Source: a virus. Taken from it: DNA of 25,104 bases. The stretch lies in IMG/VR virus record IMGVR_UViG_3300010341_000309, positions 1-25,104 of that record. One strand, given 5' to 3'. Positions within the stretch are counted from its first letter, which is position 1; the number at the start of each line of letters is the position of its first letter. The translations under genes were made by a program, and so were the position numbers. Shown here piece after piece: positions 17,088 to 24,919 of this stretch. The notes beneath the pieces were generated by a model. The model did not search any database. It was not told where the DNA came from and was given only the letters and a program-made list of their open reading frames with translations.

Positions 17088-17851
17088 CAGCCCCTCTGTA
17101 TGAGCCGCGGAAGCGGCTGCACATAGTTCGGCGCTTGGCCGTACCCCGGCTTGCGTCCCGTTGCGCTGATCCACACCGGCTGCACCCACGCCACCCCCAC
17201 CTCAAGCGGCGAACTGTTCTGCAGCGTCATGCTGTCGGGGTCCAAGCCAACGTAGACGTTCCAGCCGACGGCGTTCGCGGGCGCTGGCGCGATCTGCGCC
17301 GAAAACGAGCTGGACGATGTCGTAATTGCCGCTGTCGTGGCGCTCGCCCCTTCTTCGCTCACCCGGTTCACCCAGGCTGCGGTTACGTAATAGATGTTGT
17401 CCGGCAAACTTCCCGCCACCGTCGCCAACGCCGGCGTCATCGCTCGCGGTACTGGTATCGAAGCCATGCCGGCACCGGCATCGATCAGCCGTTCGCGATA
17501 CGAAATTGCCATCTGATGAAACTGGTCGCGCTTGCCCTGGTAACGGTCGTTCAGTTGACTGTTGTACGCATCGCTGTAAACCAGCTCCAGCGTTCGGTAG
17601 GCGTGCCACAGCTTGAGCGCCGTCGTCACCACCACGGCTTTTAGCCTCGGCTTCGCCGCCACCCACATCAGGTGTTCCGCGAAGTCCGTCCGCTTCAGCA
17701 GCGCATCCAAATCCAGACCGATTTCTTCGTGGGCCAGTTCTAGCTTGCGTCTTACGTCGATCGCTTCGGTGCTGGCCACATTGTGCAACTGCGAGTCCAG
17801 CCCCGCCAGGAATTCGATATTGGAAGGAGGTCCATCCGTGATTAGCGCCAT
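17087..17851 (-). CDS. Head-tail adaptor-like protein with Ig/FN3-like C-terminal domain
   Basis: A 254-residue protein in the neck position. Residues 1-120 are predicted helical (LELAHEEIGLDLDALLKR, LKLWHAYRTLELVYSDAYN), as in head-tail connector or adaptor proteins that dock on the portal. Residues about 145-235 are beta-rich with YYVTAAWVNRVSEEGASA and GWNVYVGLDPDSMTLQN, a pattern shared with the module at 747-846 of the hub protein. The start ATG at 17851 is four bases after the preceding stop, and a GGAGG-like sequence is not obvious. It would link the portal to the tail terminator. Function is inferred from order. Confidence 0.55.
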   Translation of the reverse strand: MALITDGPPSNIEFLAGLDSQLHNVASTEAIDVRRKLELAHEEIGLDLDALLKRTDFAEHLMWVAAKPRLKAVVVTTALKLWHAYRTLELVYSDAYNSQLNDRYQGKRDQFHQMAISYRERLIDAGAGMASIPVPRAMTPALATVAGSLPDNIYYVTAAWVNRVSEEGASATTAAITTSSSSFSAQIAPAPANAVGWNVYVGLDPDSMTLQNSSPLEVGVAWVQPVWISATGRKPGYGQAPNYVQPLPRLIQRG

Positions 17852-17855
17852 ACCC

Positions 17856-18188
17856 CTATGCCCGGCTCTTGGCGCGCTTCCCCGCGTCCTGGATTCTGTT
17901 CCATTCGGCCGCTGGCAGGAATGTCATCTGCACCTTAGCCGCCTCCATGGCTTCGTCCGCCGCCCGCTTCGCTTGGGCCCGCGCCTCGCGAAAAGCCGAC
18001 GTGTCCGCCTCCGTCGCCAGTCGCGCCACCCCTTCCACAATCAACCTCGCCGCCAGCGCCCGCGTCACCTCGGTCAGCCTGCCCGCGGGGCCCCCGTCCG
18101 GCGTTTCGCAGCTCTCCACCACTGGAAATGGGTCGGCGATGTTCGCTTGTGTGTCCCGTATCTTCTGGTAGTACAGTCTCAGATCCAT
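17856..18188 (-). CDS. Small helical protein of the head-neck region, function unknown
   Basis: A 110-residue protein beginning MDLRLYYQKIRDTQANIADPF. I chose the ATG at 18188 because GAGGAGAG lies just upstream; an upstream reading into the capsid gene looks artificial. The second half is a long, alanine-rich charged helix (FREARAQAKRAADEAMEAAKVQ, residues about 68-90). It lies between the major capsid and the adaptor genes. That position could suit a capsid accessory protein or a small connector, but no motif decides. I do not recognise a family with a known function. Confidence 0.7.
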   Translation of the reverse strand: MDLRLYYQKIRDTQANIADPFPVVESCETPDGGPAGRLTEVTRALAARLIVEGVARLATEADTSAFREARAQAKRAADEAMEAAKVQMTFLPAAEWNRIQDAGKRAKSRA

Positions 18189-18265
18189 CCCGCTCTCCTC
18201 GCATCTCGTTGCGGGCCGGCCGCCCCGCTGTTTCGGTCGCCGGCCCGCTTCGCGGCTCCGCCTCG

Positions 18266-19177
18266 CTAGGTGTTGACCTGCACGCCGCACGTGTTGCGCA
18301 GCACGCCACAGCCGTACAGCACGTCCACCGTGAACTGCTGCGCCAGCGTGTTCGGCTGGTAGCTCATCACCACCCGCACCCCGAAGTTGCCCAACTCGGC
18401 ATACTCCGCAATCGCTCCCGTTCCCGGAAGAGGTTGCGGCAGCCGGCGAACCACCAGGCCAATCGCATCCCGCGTGAACGCCAGATTGTGCGTGTTGATT
18501 GGGCTGCTCCCCGTCTTCGGCACGAACTGCGAACGGAAAACGTAGAAATCTTTGTACTTTCCGATCGTCCCGTCGATCAATGCCGCCAGGCCGGCCGCGC
18601 CCGCCGTCTGGAACTCCTCGAACAGCGGAATCTGCCGCCAGGCCGAGTAGGCCGCCGAGTCCACTACAATGTACTTCTGCTCGCTGGGCGGCACCTTGGC
18701 CAGGAACAACGCCGTTTCCGCTGCGTCCACCGTGGCTTCCGTCAGCGCCGTGCCTGCCGTTCCTACCGGCGTGTTCGTCGTGAAGCCCGCGTACAGGCTC
18801 AGCAGACTCGTTTCGATGCTCTGCGCGATCGCCGCCACCGCCGGCTGCATGTAGATCTTCAGCAGGTCCGGAACCGCCAGCACCTTCGTCACATCCGGAA
18901 TCTGGAAAGTCGCTTCCGCGTGCGTGTTCAGCACAATCTGCGCATTGCCCAGGCTCGGATTCTGCAGCGTCACCGTCCCGCCGTCCGCGATGTTGTTGGC
19001 TACCAGCGTCGGCGGTATCGGCACGTTCACCGTATCGCCCGCATTTGCCAACACCGGTTCGTAATCGCGATTGACCAGGTTGCCCATCACCAGGTTCCCT
19101 ACCAGCACCGGCAAAGCGTCCGCCGCCACCAGCTTCACAATCGCGCTTGCGACGTTAGTTGTTGTAATTGCACCCAT
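18266..19177 (-). CDS. Major capsid protein (P22 coat-like)
   Basis: A 303-residue protein whose start region, LVMGNLVNRDYEPVLANAGDTVNVPIP (given as residues 29-55), matches the P22-type coat pattern NLVNRDYE...GDTV. The protein follows the scaffold gene, has a strong AAGGAG ribosome binding site upstream of ATG 19177, and contains the expected helix-and-strand mix for an HK97-fold shell protein. It is short compared with P22 coat, so the large inserted domain of P22 is probably missing. It would form the icosahedral shell. A 6-bp GC-rich hairpin (19201-19217) sits between the scaffold stop and this gene and might help set its separate, higher expression. Confidence 0.75.
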   Translation of the reverse strand: MGAITTTNVASAIVKLVAADALPVLVGNLVMGNLVNRDYEPVLANAGDTVNVPIPPTLVANNIADGGTVTLQNPSLGNAQIVLNTHAEATFQIPDVTKVLAVPDLLKIYMQPAVAAIAQSIETSLLSLYAGFTTNTPVGTAGTALTEATVDAAETALFLAKVPPSEQKYIVVDSAAYSAWRQIPLFEEFQTAGAAGLAALIDGTIGKYKDFYVFRSQFVPKTGSSPINTHNLAFTRDAIGLVVRRLPQPLPGTGAIAEYAELGNFGVRVVMSYQPNTLAQQFTVDVLYGCGVLRNTCGVQVNT

Positions 19178-19225
19178 TCTTTCTCCTTGGTTTGTACTTG
19201 CCGGCCCTGCTGGCCGGGCTTGTCA

Positions 19226-19777
19226 CTACAGACCCTTTAAGGTCTGCGACGCCACGCGCACGATTTCTTCTCGTACCCGCCGCATGTCTTCCGCGCTCAT
19301 GCCCGGCCGGATTCGGTCCAGCGTCACCGCCTCGCCTCCGCCCGCCGGACTCTTCAGCAGCCCTGCCATTCCGCTCCCCCCGGGTATGCGCGCCGGCAGA
19401 AACTCGGGGTTTTCCTTTACGAACGCCGCCAGGTAATCGCGGACCGGCAGTTCGCCAGTCTCGCCCCGCGCCACCAGCCGCCCGTCCTCGCTCCGCACAA
19501 TATCGTCCTGCACCGCTTTGAAGGCCAGATCCACCTTCGCCACGCCCAGACGCTGCAGTTCCGCCCGCACCGCCGACGCCCGCTCCGCCTCCTCCGCCAC
19601 CTTCCGGCTGCGTTGGTTCTCCTCCACCAGCTCGTTCACGCGACGCTCCAGTTGCTCCCGCCGCCTTCGCTCTTCCTGCAACTCCGCCTTGTGCGCCGGC
19701 TCGGCTTTGGCTTGTTCGTTATTCACATATTCCTGAATCGCCTGCCGCACCACCGCTTGAACGTCGATCCCTTCCAT
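19226..19777 (-). CDS. Capsid scaffold protein
   Basis: A 183-residue, highly charged protein between portal and capsid genes. Residues about 20-75 form a long coiled-coil-like helix rich in E, R, K and Q. This is followed by a more compact part with YLAAFVKENPEFLPARIPGGSG and a C-terminal helix after RPGMSAEDMRRVREE. Charged helical scaffolds that guide shell assembly and leave before packaging are expected exactly here. The start at 19777 is favoured by GGAGAGGGGAG upstream; an ATG at 19864, next to the portal stop, would add 29 residues but has a weak ribosome binding site. No protease domain is visible. Confidence 0.7.
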   Translation of the reverse strand: MEGIDVQAVVRQAIQEYVNNEQAKAEPAHKAELQEERRRREQLERRVNELVEENQRSRKVAEEAERASAVRAELQRLGVAKVDLAFKAVQDDIVRSEDGRLVARGETGELPVRDYLAAFVKENPEFLPARIPGGSGMAGLLKSPAGGGEAVTLDRIRPGMSAEDMRRVREEIVRVASQTLKGL

Positions 19778-19865
19778 ACTCCCCTCTCCCCGAGTTCCCT
19801 CGCCAGCCGCTCTTGGGTCGCCTTCGTCTCGCAACCCAAGCAGCGCGCCACAGTCTTCCGCCATT

Positions 19866-21242
19866 CTATTCCGCAGCCTCTTCGATCTCTTCCGCTACCT
19901 TGCTCTTCACTTCTTGCCGCGCGTCGGACAGGTATTGGAACGCCAGCCGCTTATATATCTGTTTCTGCAGCGTGGGCGAGTGCATTCCGAAAGCCAGCAG
20001 CTTCTGGGCATTGTCCAACTCCGTGCTGAAGTCGTTAATATCGAATTCGTCCATCCCCGCAACGTCGATCGAAACTTCGTCCTGCCGCGCCGCCGCCACC
20101 GCCCACAGCACTTGCTTCATGCTCTCCCGCACCGTCGTCCCGTACGCCCCAAGTACTTCGGCCGTGGTCGCGAAGTCCAGTTGTTTGCCCAGCGCCGACT
20201 GGTTGGCTGTACTGGAGGCCCCTCCCATCGCTTGATTGTTCAGGTAGCACACCCGGTAGATTTCGTCCTTCATCTGAACCAGGTTGTCCGCCGCGATCTG
20301 GTAGACCTTTCCCTCCGGCTCCGTCCACCCAAACCGGTCCTCCGGTCCAAGTTGGATGTAATATGACTCGCCCACCATCTGGTTCCACTCCCGTTCCGAG
20401 TAGATCACCGGCATCGCGAACAGCCCCATCGTCAGCGCCCACCCCAGCGCGTTCGACTTATTGAAGTGTTCCAGCTGCAACAACGCGGCTCTGTTGGTCA
20501 GCCACAGCCCCTTGCTCACCCGCATCTGGAATAGCGGCACTCGGCCCAGTGAAGCCAGCGCGTGGCGCCCCTCGTCGATTTCTTCGATCGGCTTCCCCTC
20601 GCCCGTTTTCCGGTAAACCGCGAAGTTCTCCCGGTCGTAATAGATCCAGCGCGTCTCCTGCTCCCACTTCGCGTCCGTCACCTTCGACTGCTGCAAGCAC
20701 GACGTCCGGATTACCACCCACTCCATCCCGCCGTTCGAGTCGTAGTTCCAGTTGATGACTTCGTCTGCGCTGTACTCCACCAGGTACGCCCGCGACGTCC
20801 CCGCGGCGTCTTCTTCCGCCCGCGTCAGCGCCGGCCCCGGCGTCCGCGGAAAGTCCACCACCAGGTAACTCGTTCCACATACCAGCGCTTCCACGAACTG
20901 TTTGCGGAAGAACTCGCTCAGGCTCGTGCCTCGCAAGTCGCAATCGTTCGCCAGCACGCTGTAGAAGTTCTTTGCTCCGGCGTCGGCTCCTTCCAGCATC
21001 AGCGCCGGCTCGCGATGCATCAGCGTCGCCGCGTACCAGTCCACGATCGAGCCGATGTAGTTCTGATAGAACACCCGGCTCAGCCGCTCCTGGTATACCT
21101 CGTTCGGTTCCTTGTGCCGCCGCAGCAGGTATTCCATGGCATGAGCCCGTAACTGTTCGCCTCCCAGGTACAGGTCCTTGTAGCGTCTCCACGTCGCCTT
21201 TCGCGCGATGTACTCCGGATGCTCCCGGTTGATCGTTTGCAT
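19866..21242 (-). CDS. Portal protein (DUF4055-like)
   Basis: A 458-residue portal. The opening MQTINREHPEYIARKATWRR leads to EPNEVYQERLSRVFYQNYIG, which matches the DUF4055-type pattern of YxxRLxRxxxxN near the start, and the later body has the mixed strands and long helices of portals. The ATG at 21242 begins two bases after the terminase stop; the same frame extends further upstream inside the terminase gene but that part looks artificial. The product would form the dodecameric vertex for DNA entry and exit. The C-terminus is a glutamate-rich helix (DARQEVKSKVAEEIEEAAE). Family name is from motif memory. Confidence 0.75.
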   Translation of the reverse strand: MQTINREHPEYIARKATWRRYKDLYLGGEQLRAHAMEYLLRRHKEPNEVYQERLSRVFYQNYIGSIVDWYAATLMHREPALMLEGADAGAKNFYSVLANDCDLRGTSLSEFFRKQFVEALVCGTSYLVVDFPRTPGPALTRAEEDAAGTSRAYLVEYSADEVINWNYDSNGGMEWVVIRTSCLQQSKVTDAKWEQETRWIYYDRENFAVYRKTGEGKPIEEIDEGRHALASLGRVPLFQMRVSKGLWLTNRAALLQLEHFNKSNALGWALTMGLFAMPVIYSEREWNQMVGESYYIQLGPEDRFGWTEPEGKVYQIAADNLVQMKDEIYRVCYLNNQAMGGASSTANQSALGKQLDFATTAEVLGAYGTTVRESMKQVLWAVAAARQDEVSIDVAGMDEFDINDFSTELDNAQKLLAFGMHSPTLQKQIYKRLAFQYLSDARQEVKSKVAEEIEEAAE

Positions 21243-21244
21243 GA

Positions 21245-22543
21245 TTAGAACAGTCGCTCCCGCCGCTCCCCGATTTTGGGGAGCGTTCTGCATTCCTGCC
21301 ACAACAGGTACCCCAACGCGTCCGATAAGTGCGTCCGCATTCGGTCCCGGTCTTTGTCGATCGCATTCGAATCGTCCTTGTAAGTGACCTGCTCCAGATC
21401 CTTGATAAGCTCCTTGCACTTTGGGTCCACCAGCAGCCCGACTTCTCCCGTCGCCGATCGCAGCTTCGCGTTGGTCAAGTTGATCCGCTCCCGTACGCTC
21501 GGGTTCGCCCTCGGAACGCGGTACTGGAGCCGCATCCCCGAGTGAGCCTGAAAATATTCCCGGATCATTTCGTAGTCCGACGCCCCCGTCGTATGCCGCT
21601 GATTACCCGACGCGTCGCCGTAGATGTGAACGCCCGCCAAATGCTCCGGATACCGCTTCAGGAATTCCTCGCAGGCGTCCATCGTCGTTCCGTTCCGCAC
21701 CACGATCTCATCCAGCACCAGCACCTTCGTGCCCACCATCTGCGCCACCAGCGAACTCATCGGATCCACGTTGAAGTCCAAAGCCCACAACAGTGGCAGT
21801 CTCTGGTCGGGCTGCACGTCCTTCATGTTTTCGGCGCGCCCAAACGAGCTGTAGACGGAGCCGCCGCTTAGGCTCAGGTAAGCGCCCAGCACTTCCTGCC
21901 GGAAGAACCGCTCGTCGTAGCTTTCCTGCAACCGGTCGTAGAAATCCGGCACCCTCGCCAGCAGGTGTCGGTTTTCGTAAGGTTGCGCCACCACCACCCC
22001 ATACCCCTTGCCGGGTTCCTCCACGAATTTTCGGTACACCCAGTCGTAGCCTTTCGGCGTCCATACCGCGAAGCCGCACAACCGCTGTGCCTTCGGATCC
22101 CGCAACCGGCCTTCCAGGCGCAGCCACGCTGCCTCCGGCGTGTAAGTCAGCTCATCCAGTCCGAACCACGCCAGGTTCGTTCCGCGCAGTCGCTCGAATT
22201 CATCCACCGGCCGGAACACAATCCGCGATCCCGTGTCCCTCATCCGCACTGTGTTCTCCGCCTTGTTGTGCTCGTACGGAATGCGGTTGCCGTCCAAGAT
22301 CTCGAATAGCGTCGATTGCGTCGCATCGCGTAGCATCTGGTAGGTCGGCGCCCCCAGCAGTCCCATCCGCCTCGGATTCAGGTAACTCAGCCGGATCGCT
22401 TCCTGGCATAGCGCCTGGCTCTTGCCACTCCCAATCGGCCCCGAAAACCCTTTGAAACGCGCCGTCAGCTCGTGAAAGGATTTCTGAGAGGGCAGTGGGT
22501 CGTAGGCTATTTCTCGCAGTCGGACGTCACTGGCTCGACCCAT
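21245..22543 (-). CDS. Terminase large subunit (packaging ATPase and nuclease)
   Basis: A 432-residue terminase. The ATPase domain has Walker A GPIGSGKS at 35-42 and Walker B WFGLDE at 126-131. The RNase H-like nuclease domain shows acidic residues at D256 (WALDFNVDP), D310 (YGDASGN) and D408 (LSDALGY). It powers DNA packaging and cuts the DNA. Start ATG 22543 is supported by AAGGAGATC upstream, and it overlaps the small upstream gene by 37 bases; a longer frame running to 22873 is only the shadow of that gene. All expected catalytic positions are present, which suggests it is still under selection. Confidence 0.92.
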   Translation of the reverse strand: MGRASDVRLREIAYDPLPSQKSFHELTARFKGFSGPIGSGKSQALCQEAIRLSYLNPRRMGLLGAPTYQMLRDATQSTLFEILDGNRIPYEHNKAENTVRMRDTGSRIVFRPVDEFERLRGTNLAWFGLDELTYTPEAAWLRLEGRLRDPKAQRLCGFAVWTPKGYDWVYRKFVEEPGKGYGVVVAQPYENRHLLARVPDFYDRLQESYDERFFRQEVLGAYLSLSGGSVYSSFGRAENMKDVQPDQRLPLLWALDFNVDPMSSLVAQMVGTKVLVLDEIVVRNGTTMDACEEFLKRYPEHLAGVHIYGDASGNQRHTTGASDYEMIREYFQAHSGMRLQYRVPRANPSVRERINLTNAKLRSATGEVGLLVDPKCKELIKDLEQVTYKDDSNAIDKDRDRMRTHLSDALGYLLWQECRTLPKIGERRERLF

Positions 22544-22785
22544 GTCACTTTGATCTCCTTGGCCTCGTCGGTTGCCTCCTCTAACTCTTTCTTCATCTGC
22601 ACGAGCTTGATGTAGTCCGCAACCGATGGGCTGAAATCGGTCTCCGTGATCCTCTCCTCGAACTTCGCGATGGCCCTCGCCAACACCTCCGAAACCTTTA
22701 GCTTCTGTTTGAGCTTTTGATAAAAGCTGCAATCTTCGCAAGGCTTGGTACTCTTTTTTGGTTTGCTCTTCACCTTGCTGGTCAT
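22507..22785 (-). CDS. Candidate small terminase subunit, first gene of the block
   Basis: A 92-residue protein beginning MTSKVKSKPKKSTKPCEDC (C16 and C19 form a CxxC) and ending with a charged helix and KEIKVTWVEPVTSDCEK. It is encoded just ahead of, and overlapping, the large terminase, where the DNA-recognition subunit usually lies. The lysine-rich start and helical middle would suit DNA binding, and the ending resembles the C-terminal tail of some small terminases, but the call is mainly positional. I used ATG 22785; TTG at 22797 would add four residues. The ribosome binding site is weak, and an intrinsic terminator lies only 11 bases upstream. Confidence 0.55.
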   Translation of the reverse strand: MTSKVKSKPKKSTKPCEDCSFYQKLKQKLKVSEVLARAIAKFEERITETDFSPSVADYIKLVQMKKELEEATDEAKEIKVTWVEPVTSDCEK

Positions 22786-22795
22786 TGTCCGCCCC

Positions 22796-22830
22796 AAAAA
22801 AATCGGCTCCGCGATGGACTCGCGGAGCCG
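22796..22830 (-). terminator. Strong intrinsic terminator immediately upstream of the phage block
   Basis: On the minus strand, CGGCTCCGCG and CGCGGAGCCG form a perfect 10-bp stem (22821-22830 and 22804-22813) with a 7-base loop, followed after one A by seven T residues. This is a textbook rho-independent terminator. It points in the direction of the phage block and ends 11 bases before the first ATG. It would end asnB transcripts, and would also stop transcription into the block unless a promoter lies inside or antitermination occurs. Confidence 0.85.
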
Positions 22831-22860
22831 CGCAACCCTCTTCCCGACTTGAATGTATCA

Positions 22861-22886
22861 TCGGGGCGCTCACGCACCCGCCCCGA
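22861..22886. other. Second GC-rich stem-loop in the asnB-phage block gap
   Basis: TCGGGGCG at 22861-22868 and CGCCCCGA at 22879-22886 form an 8-bp stem with a 10-base loop, 30 bases before the terminator hairpin on the minus strand. There is no T-run beside it. The two hairpins in series are the main content of the 221-base gap 22786-23006; no clear sigma70-type promoter was found there on the minus strand. Confidence 0.6.
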
Positions 22887-23006
22887 ACCGCTTCTCAACT
22901 TATTGAAAACTCACGGAAGAAACTTTTCCTTGGGTTGGTGAAGACGAATTGGGATCATCCGCGCGCGCTATTCGCCCTTCAGTGCCGCTTCTGTCACTGG
23001 CGCCCG

Positions 23007-24875
23007 CTACAACTCCACCTTCCAGCGTTTCATCCACAGGAATAGCGTCAAAAGGCCCCACAGGTGGTATCCCACGTTAATGCGCCGTGCCATGTGATCG
23101 CGAATCAGCGTCTCAATCGCCCCCTCGTGGAAAATGCCGCTCGCTCTCACCGCCTCCGGTGTTAGCGTGTCCATCAGCAACCGCCGCAGCGGACGCCGGA
23201 ACCAATCGTGCGTCGGTATATCGAATCCCGCCTTCTTCCGGTTCAATACTCGCTCCGGCAACTTCCCGCGCATCAGCTCCTTCAACACGTACTTCTGCCG
23301 GCAGCCGCGAATCTTCAATCGCGCCGGCAGCCGCGCAGCGAGTTCCACGATCCGGTGGTCCAGCATCGGCGGCCGCACCTCCAGTGAATGCGCCATGCTC
23401 ATGCGGTCCGTTTTATAGAGTATGTCGTCTGGCAGATAGTAACTCTGGTCCACCCGCAAATATCGGTCCACCACGCCGCCATTGCTTGTCGCTACTTGCC
23501 GCGCTAACTCAGCCAGCCCATTTCCGCCGCTCCCGCGCCGTATCGTTTTTAGCTGATCGCTCGAGAACGTCCCGTTCCAGAAGAAGTGCGCCTCATCGGC
23601 ATCCAACAGGCTTCCCTCGATCCCGCGCTTAATCTTGTACTCCAAACCGATCTTCTCGTCCGATACCGGAACGTATCGCTCCAGTGCCCCGTGTGCCGCG
23701 CGCCGCAGCCAGCGCGGCGTCAACCGCAGCGGCCTCGCCAGCCGGTCCGCCTGGTAAGTTTCATACCCGCCGAATAATTCGTCCGCGCCTTCCCCCGATA
23801 GCGCCACCGTAACGTGTTGCCGGGTCATCCGCGAGAGAAACCACACCGGCAGCGCTCCCGCATCCGCACTCGGCTCGTCCGAGTAATACGCGAAATCTTG
23901 TATCGCGCCTTCCAGCTCGGTCTCTGGATTCAAATCGAATTCGTGGTGATCCGTTCCGTACACCTCGGCCACTTCCCGGAAGTACGGGCTCTCATCGAAG
24001 CTCCGCCCGCGAAATGAAATCGAGAATGTCTTCAGCCGGCTCCCGCTCTGTGCCGCCGCGTAATGCAGTATCGTCGATGAATCCACTCCGCCCGACGCCC
24101 ACACTCCCAGCGGCACGTCCGATACCAGGTGTTCCTTCACCGACTCTCGCAGCAGCCCGTCCAGCTCTTCCTTGGCCGCCTCCAGCGAATAGTGGCGCGC
24201 TCCCTCGCGCGGCAGCTCCCACCACCGTTCCATCCTGCACTTGCCGCGGCTCCATTCGAGGATGTGCCCCGGCGGAACCTTGCGAATGCCTTCGATGAGT
24301 GTCCTCTCTCCCGGCACGTAATTCACCGAAAGAAACTGGTCCAGTGCCCGCTCGTCCAGCCGCCGCGGAATATGCGGGTGCTCAAGAATCGCCTTGAGCT
24401 CGCTCCCGAAATACAAATCGTCGCCGCTGCTGTAGTAGTACAGCGGCTTGATCCCCATCCGGTCGCGCGCCAGCACCAGCCGCCTGCTCGCCTCCGACCA
24501 CAGCGCCACTCCGAACATCCCGCGCATCCGCTCGAAGCATGCAGTGTCCCATTCGAGGAACGCCCGCAGCACCGTCTCCGTGTCGCATTGCGAGCGGAAG
24601 CGGTGCCCTAGCTGCTCCAGCTCGCGCCGGATCTCCTTGTGGTTGTATATTTCGCCGTTGAAGACAATGGCCGTGCCGCCATCGTCGCTGACGACCGGCT
24701 GATCGCCGCCGCCCAGGTCGATGATCTTCAGCCGCACCGCGCACAGCGTGACTTCGCCGCCCTCGTATATCCCCTGCTGGTCCGGGCCCCGGTGATGCAT
24801 GGCCGCCAGTATCCGCCCCGCCACCTCCCGGTCCCACACCCCGCTCGCACGCGTGAATCCAGCAATTCCGCACAT
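23007..24875 (-). CDS. asnB: Asparagine synthetase (glutamine-hydrolysing) family amidotransferase
   Basis: A 622-residue class II amidotransferase. The N-terminal glutaminase domain starts MCGIAGF, giving the catalytic cysteine after methionine removal, with HHRGPDQQG at 27-35 and FNGEIYNH at 72-79. The synthetase domain has the ATP-binding SGGVDSS motif at 261-267 and SGEGADELFGGY at 360-371. It would make asparagine from aspartate, ATP and glutamine. Relatives of the same length act on sugars or peptides in surface polysaccharide loci, so the substrate is not certain. No partner pathway genes are in the window. Start ATG at 24875 is fixed by the MCGIAGF end; the ribosome binding site is weak. 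It is upstream of the phage block but separated from it by a terminator. Confidence 0.9.
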   Translation of the reverse strand: MCGIAGFTRASGVWDREVAGRILAAMHHRGPDQQGIYEGGEVTLCAVRLKIIDLGGGDQPVVSDDGGTAIVFNGEIYNHKEIRRELEQLGHRFRSQCDTETVLRAFLEWDTACFERMRGMFGVALWSEASRRLVLARDRMGIKPLYYYSSGDDLYFGSELKAILEHPHIPRRLDERALDQFLSVNYVPGERTLIEGIRKVPPGHILEWSRGKCRMERWWELPREGARHYSLEAAKEELDGLLRESVKEHLVSDVPLGVWASGGVDSSTILHYAAAQSGSRLKTFSISFRGRSFDESPYFREVAEVYGTDHHEFDLNPETELEGAIQDFAYYSDEPSADAGALPVWFLSRMTRQHVTVALSGEGADELFGGYETYQADRLARPLRLTPRWLRRAAHGALERYVPVSDEKIGLEYKIKRGIEGSLLDADEAHFFWNGTFSSDQLKTIRRGSGGNGLAELARQVATSNGGVVDRYLRVDQSYYLPDDILYKTDRMSMAHSLEVRPPMLDHRIVELAARLPARLKIRGCRQKYVLKELMRGKLPERVLNRKKAGFDIPTHDWFRRPLRRLLMDTLTPEAVRASGIFHEGAIETLIRDHMARRINVGYHLWGLLTLFLWMKRWKVEL

Positions 24876-24919
24876 TTTGTATTAGCGATTCCCGGAAACC
24901 TTCAGTGTATCCGGGTGGG

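Larger units (their letters stand above)
6339..22785 (-). mobile_element. Phage-like particle gene block (GTA-like or domesticated prophage)
   Basis: A 16.4 kb co-directional block of 15 structural and packaging genes, mostly joined by ATGA/TAATG overlaps or gaps of a few bases, in standard tailed-phage order from terminase to tail tip. It has packaging, head, neck, tail and tip modules. It has no recognisable integrase, excisionase, repressor, replication, holin, endolysin or tRNA gene, and no direct repeats at its edges that I could see. The reading frames are intact and the large terminase keeps its catalytic residues. This combination fits a gene transfer agent or a prophage reduced to particle production. 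A functional prophage whose other genes lie elsewhere cannot be excluded from this window. Confidence 0.75.

Noticed and set aside
21243-21419. A 59-residue N-terminal extension of the portal
   Set aside because: It overlaps the conserved C-terminus of the terminase, and the ATG at 21242, two bases after the terminase stop, fits the packing of the block.
6339-22785. A contractile injection system or tailocin
   Set aside because: Terminase, portal, scaffold and capsid genes are present, and no contractile sheath, baseplate spike or AAA+ unfoldase gene was seen, so a DNA-packaging particle is the better reading.
22544-22873. An N-terminal extension of the large terminase
   Set aside because: It is the shadow of the small upstream gene in another frame and crosses the terminator; the ATG at 22543 has a strong ribosome binding site and begins just before the ATPase domain.
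6317-23006. Attachment-site direct repeats at the borders of the phage-like block
   Set aside because: By eye no shared sequence of useful length was found between 6317-6338 and 22786-23006, and there is no tRNA gene in the window. A computed repeat search over a wider region would be needed to be sure.
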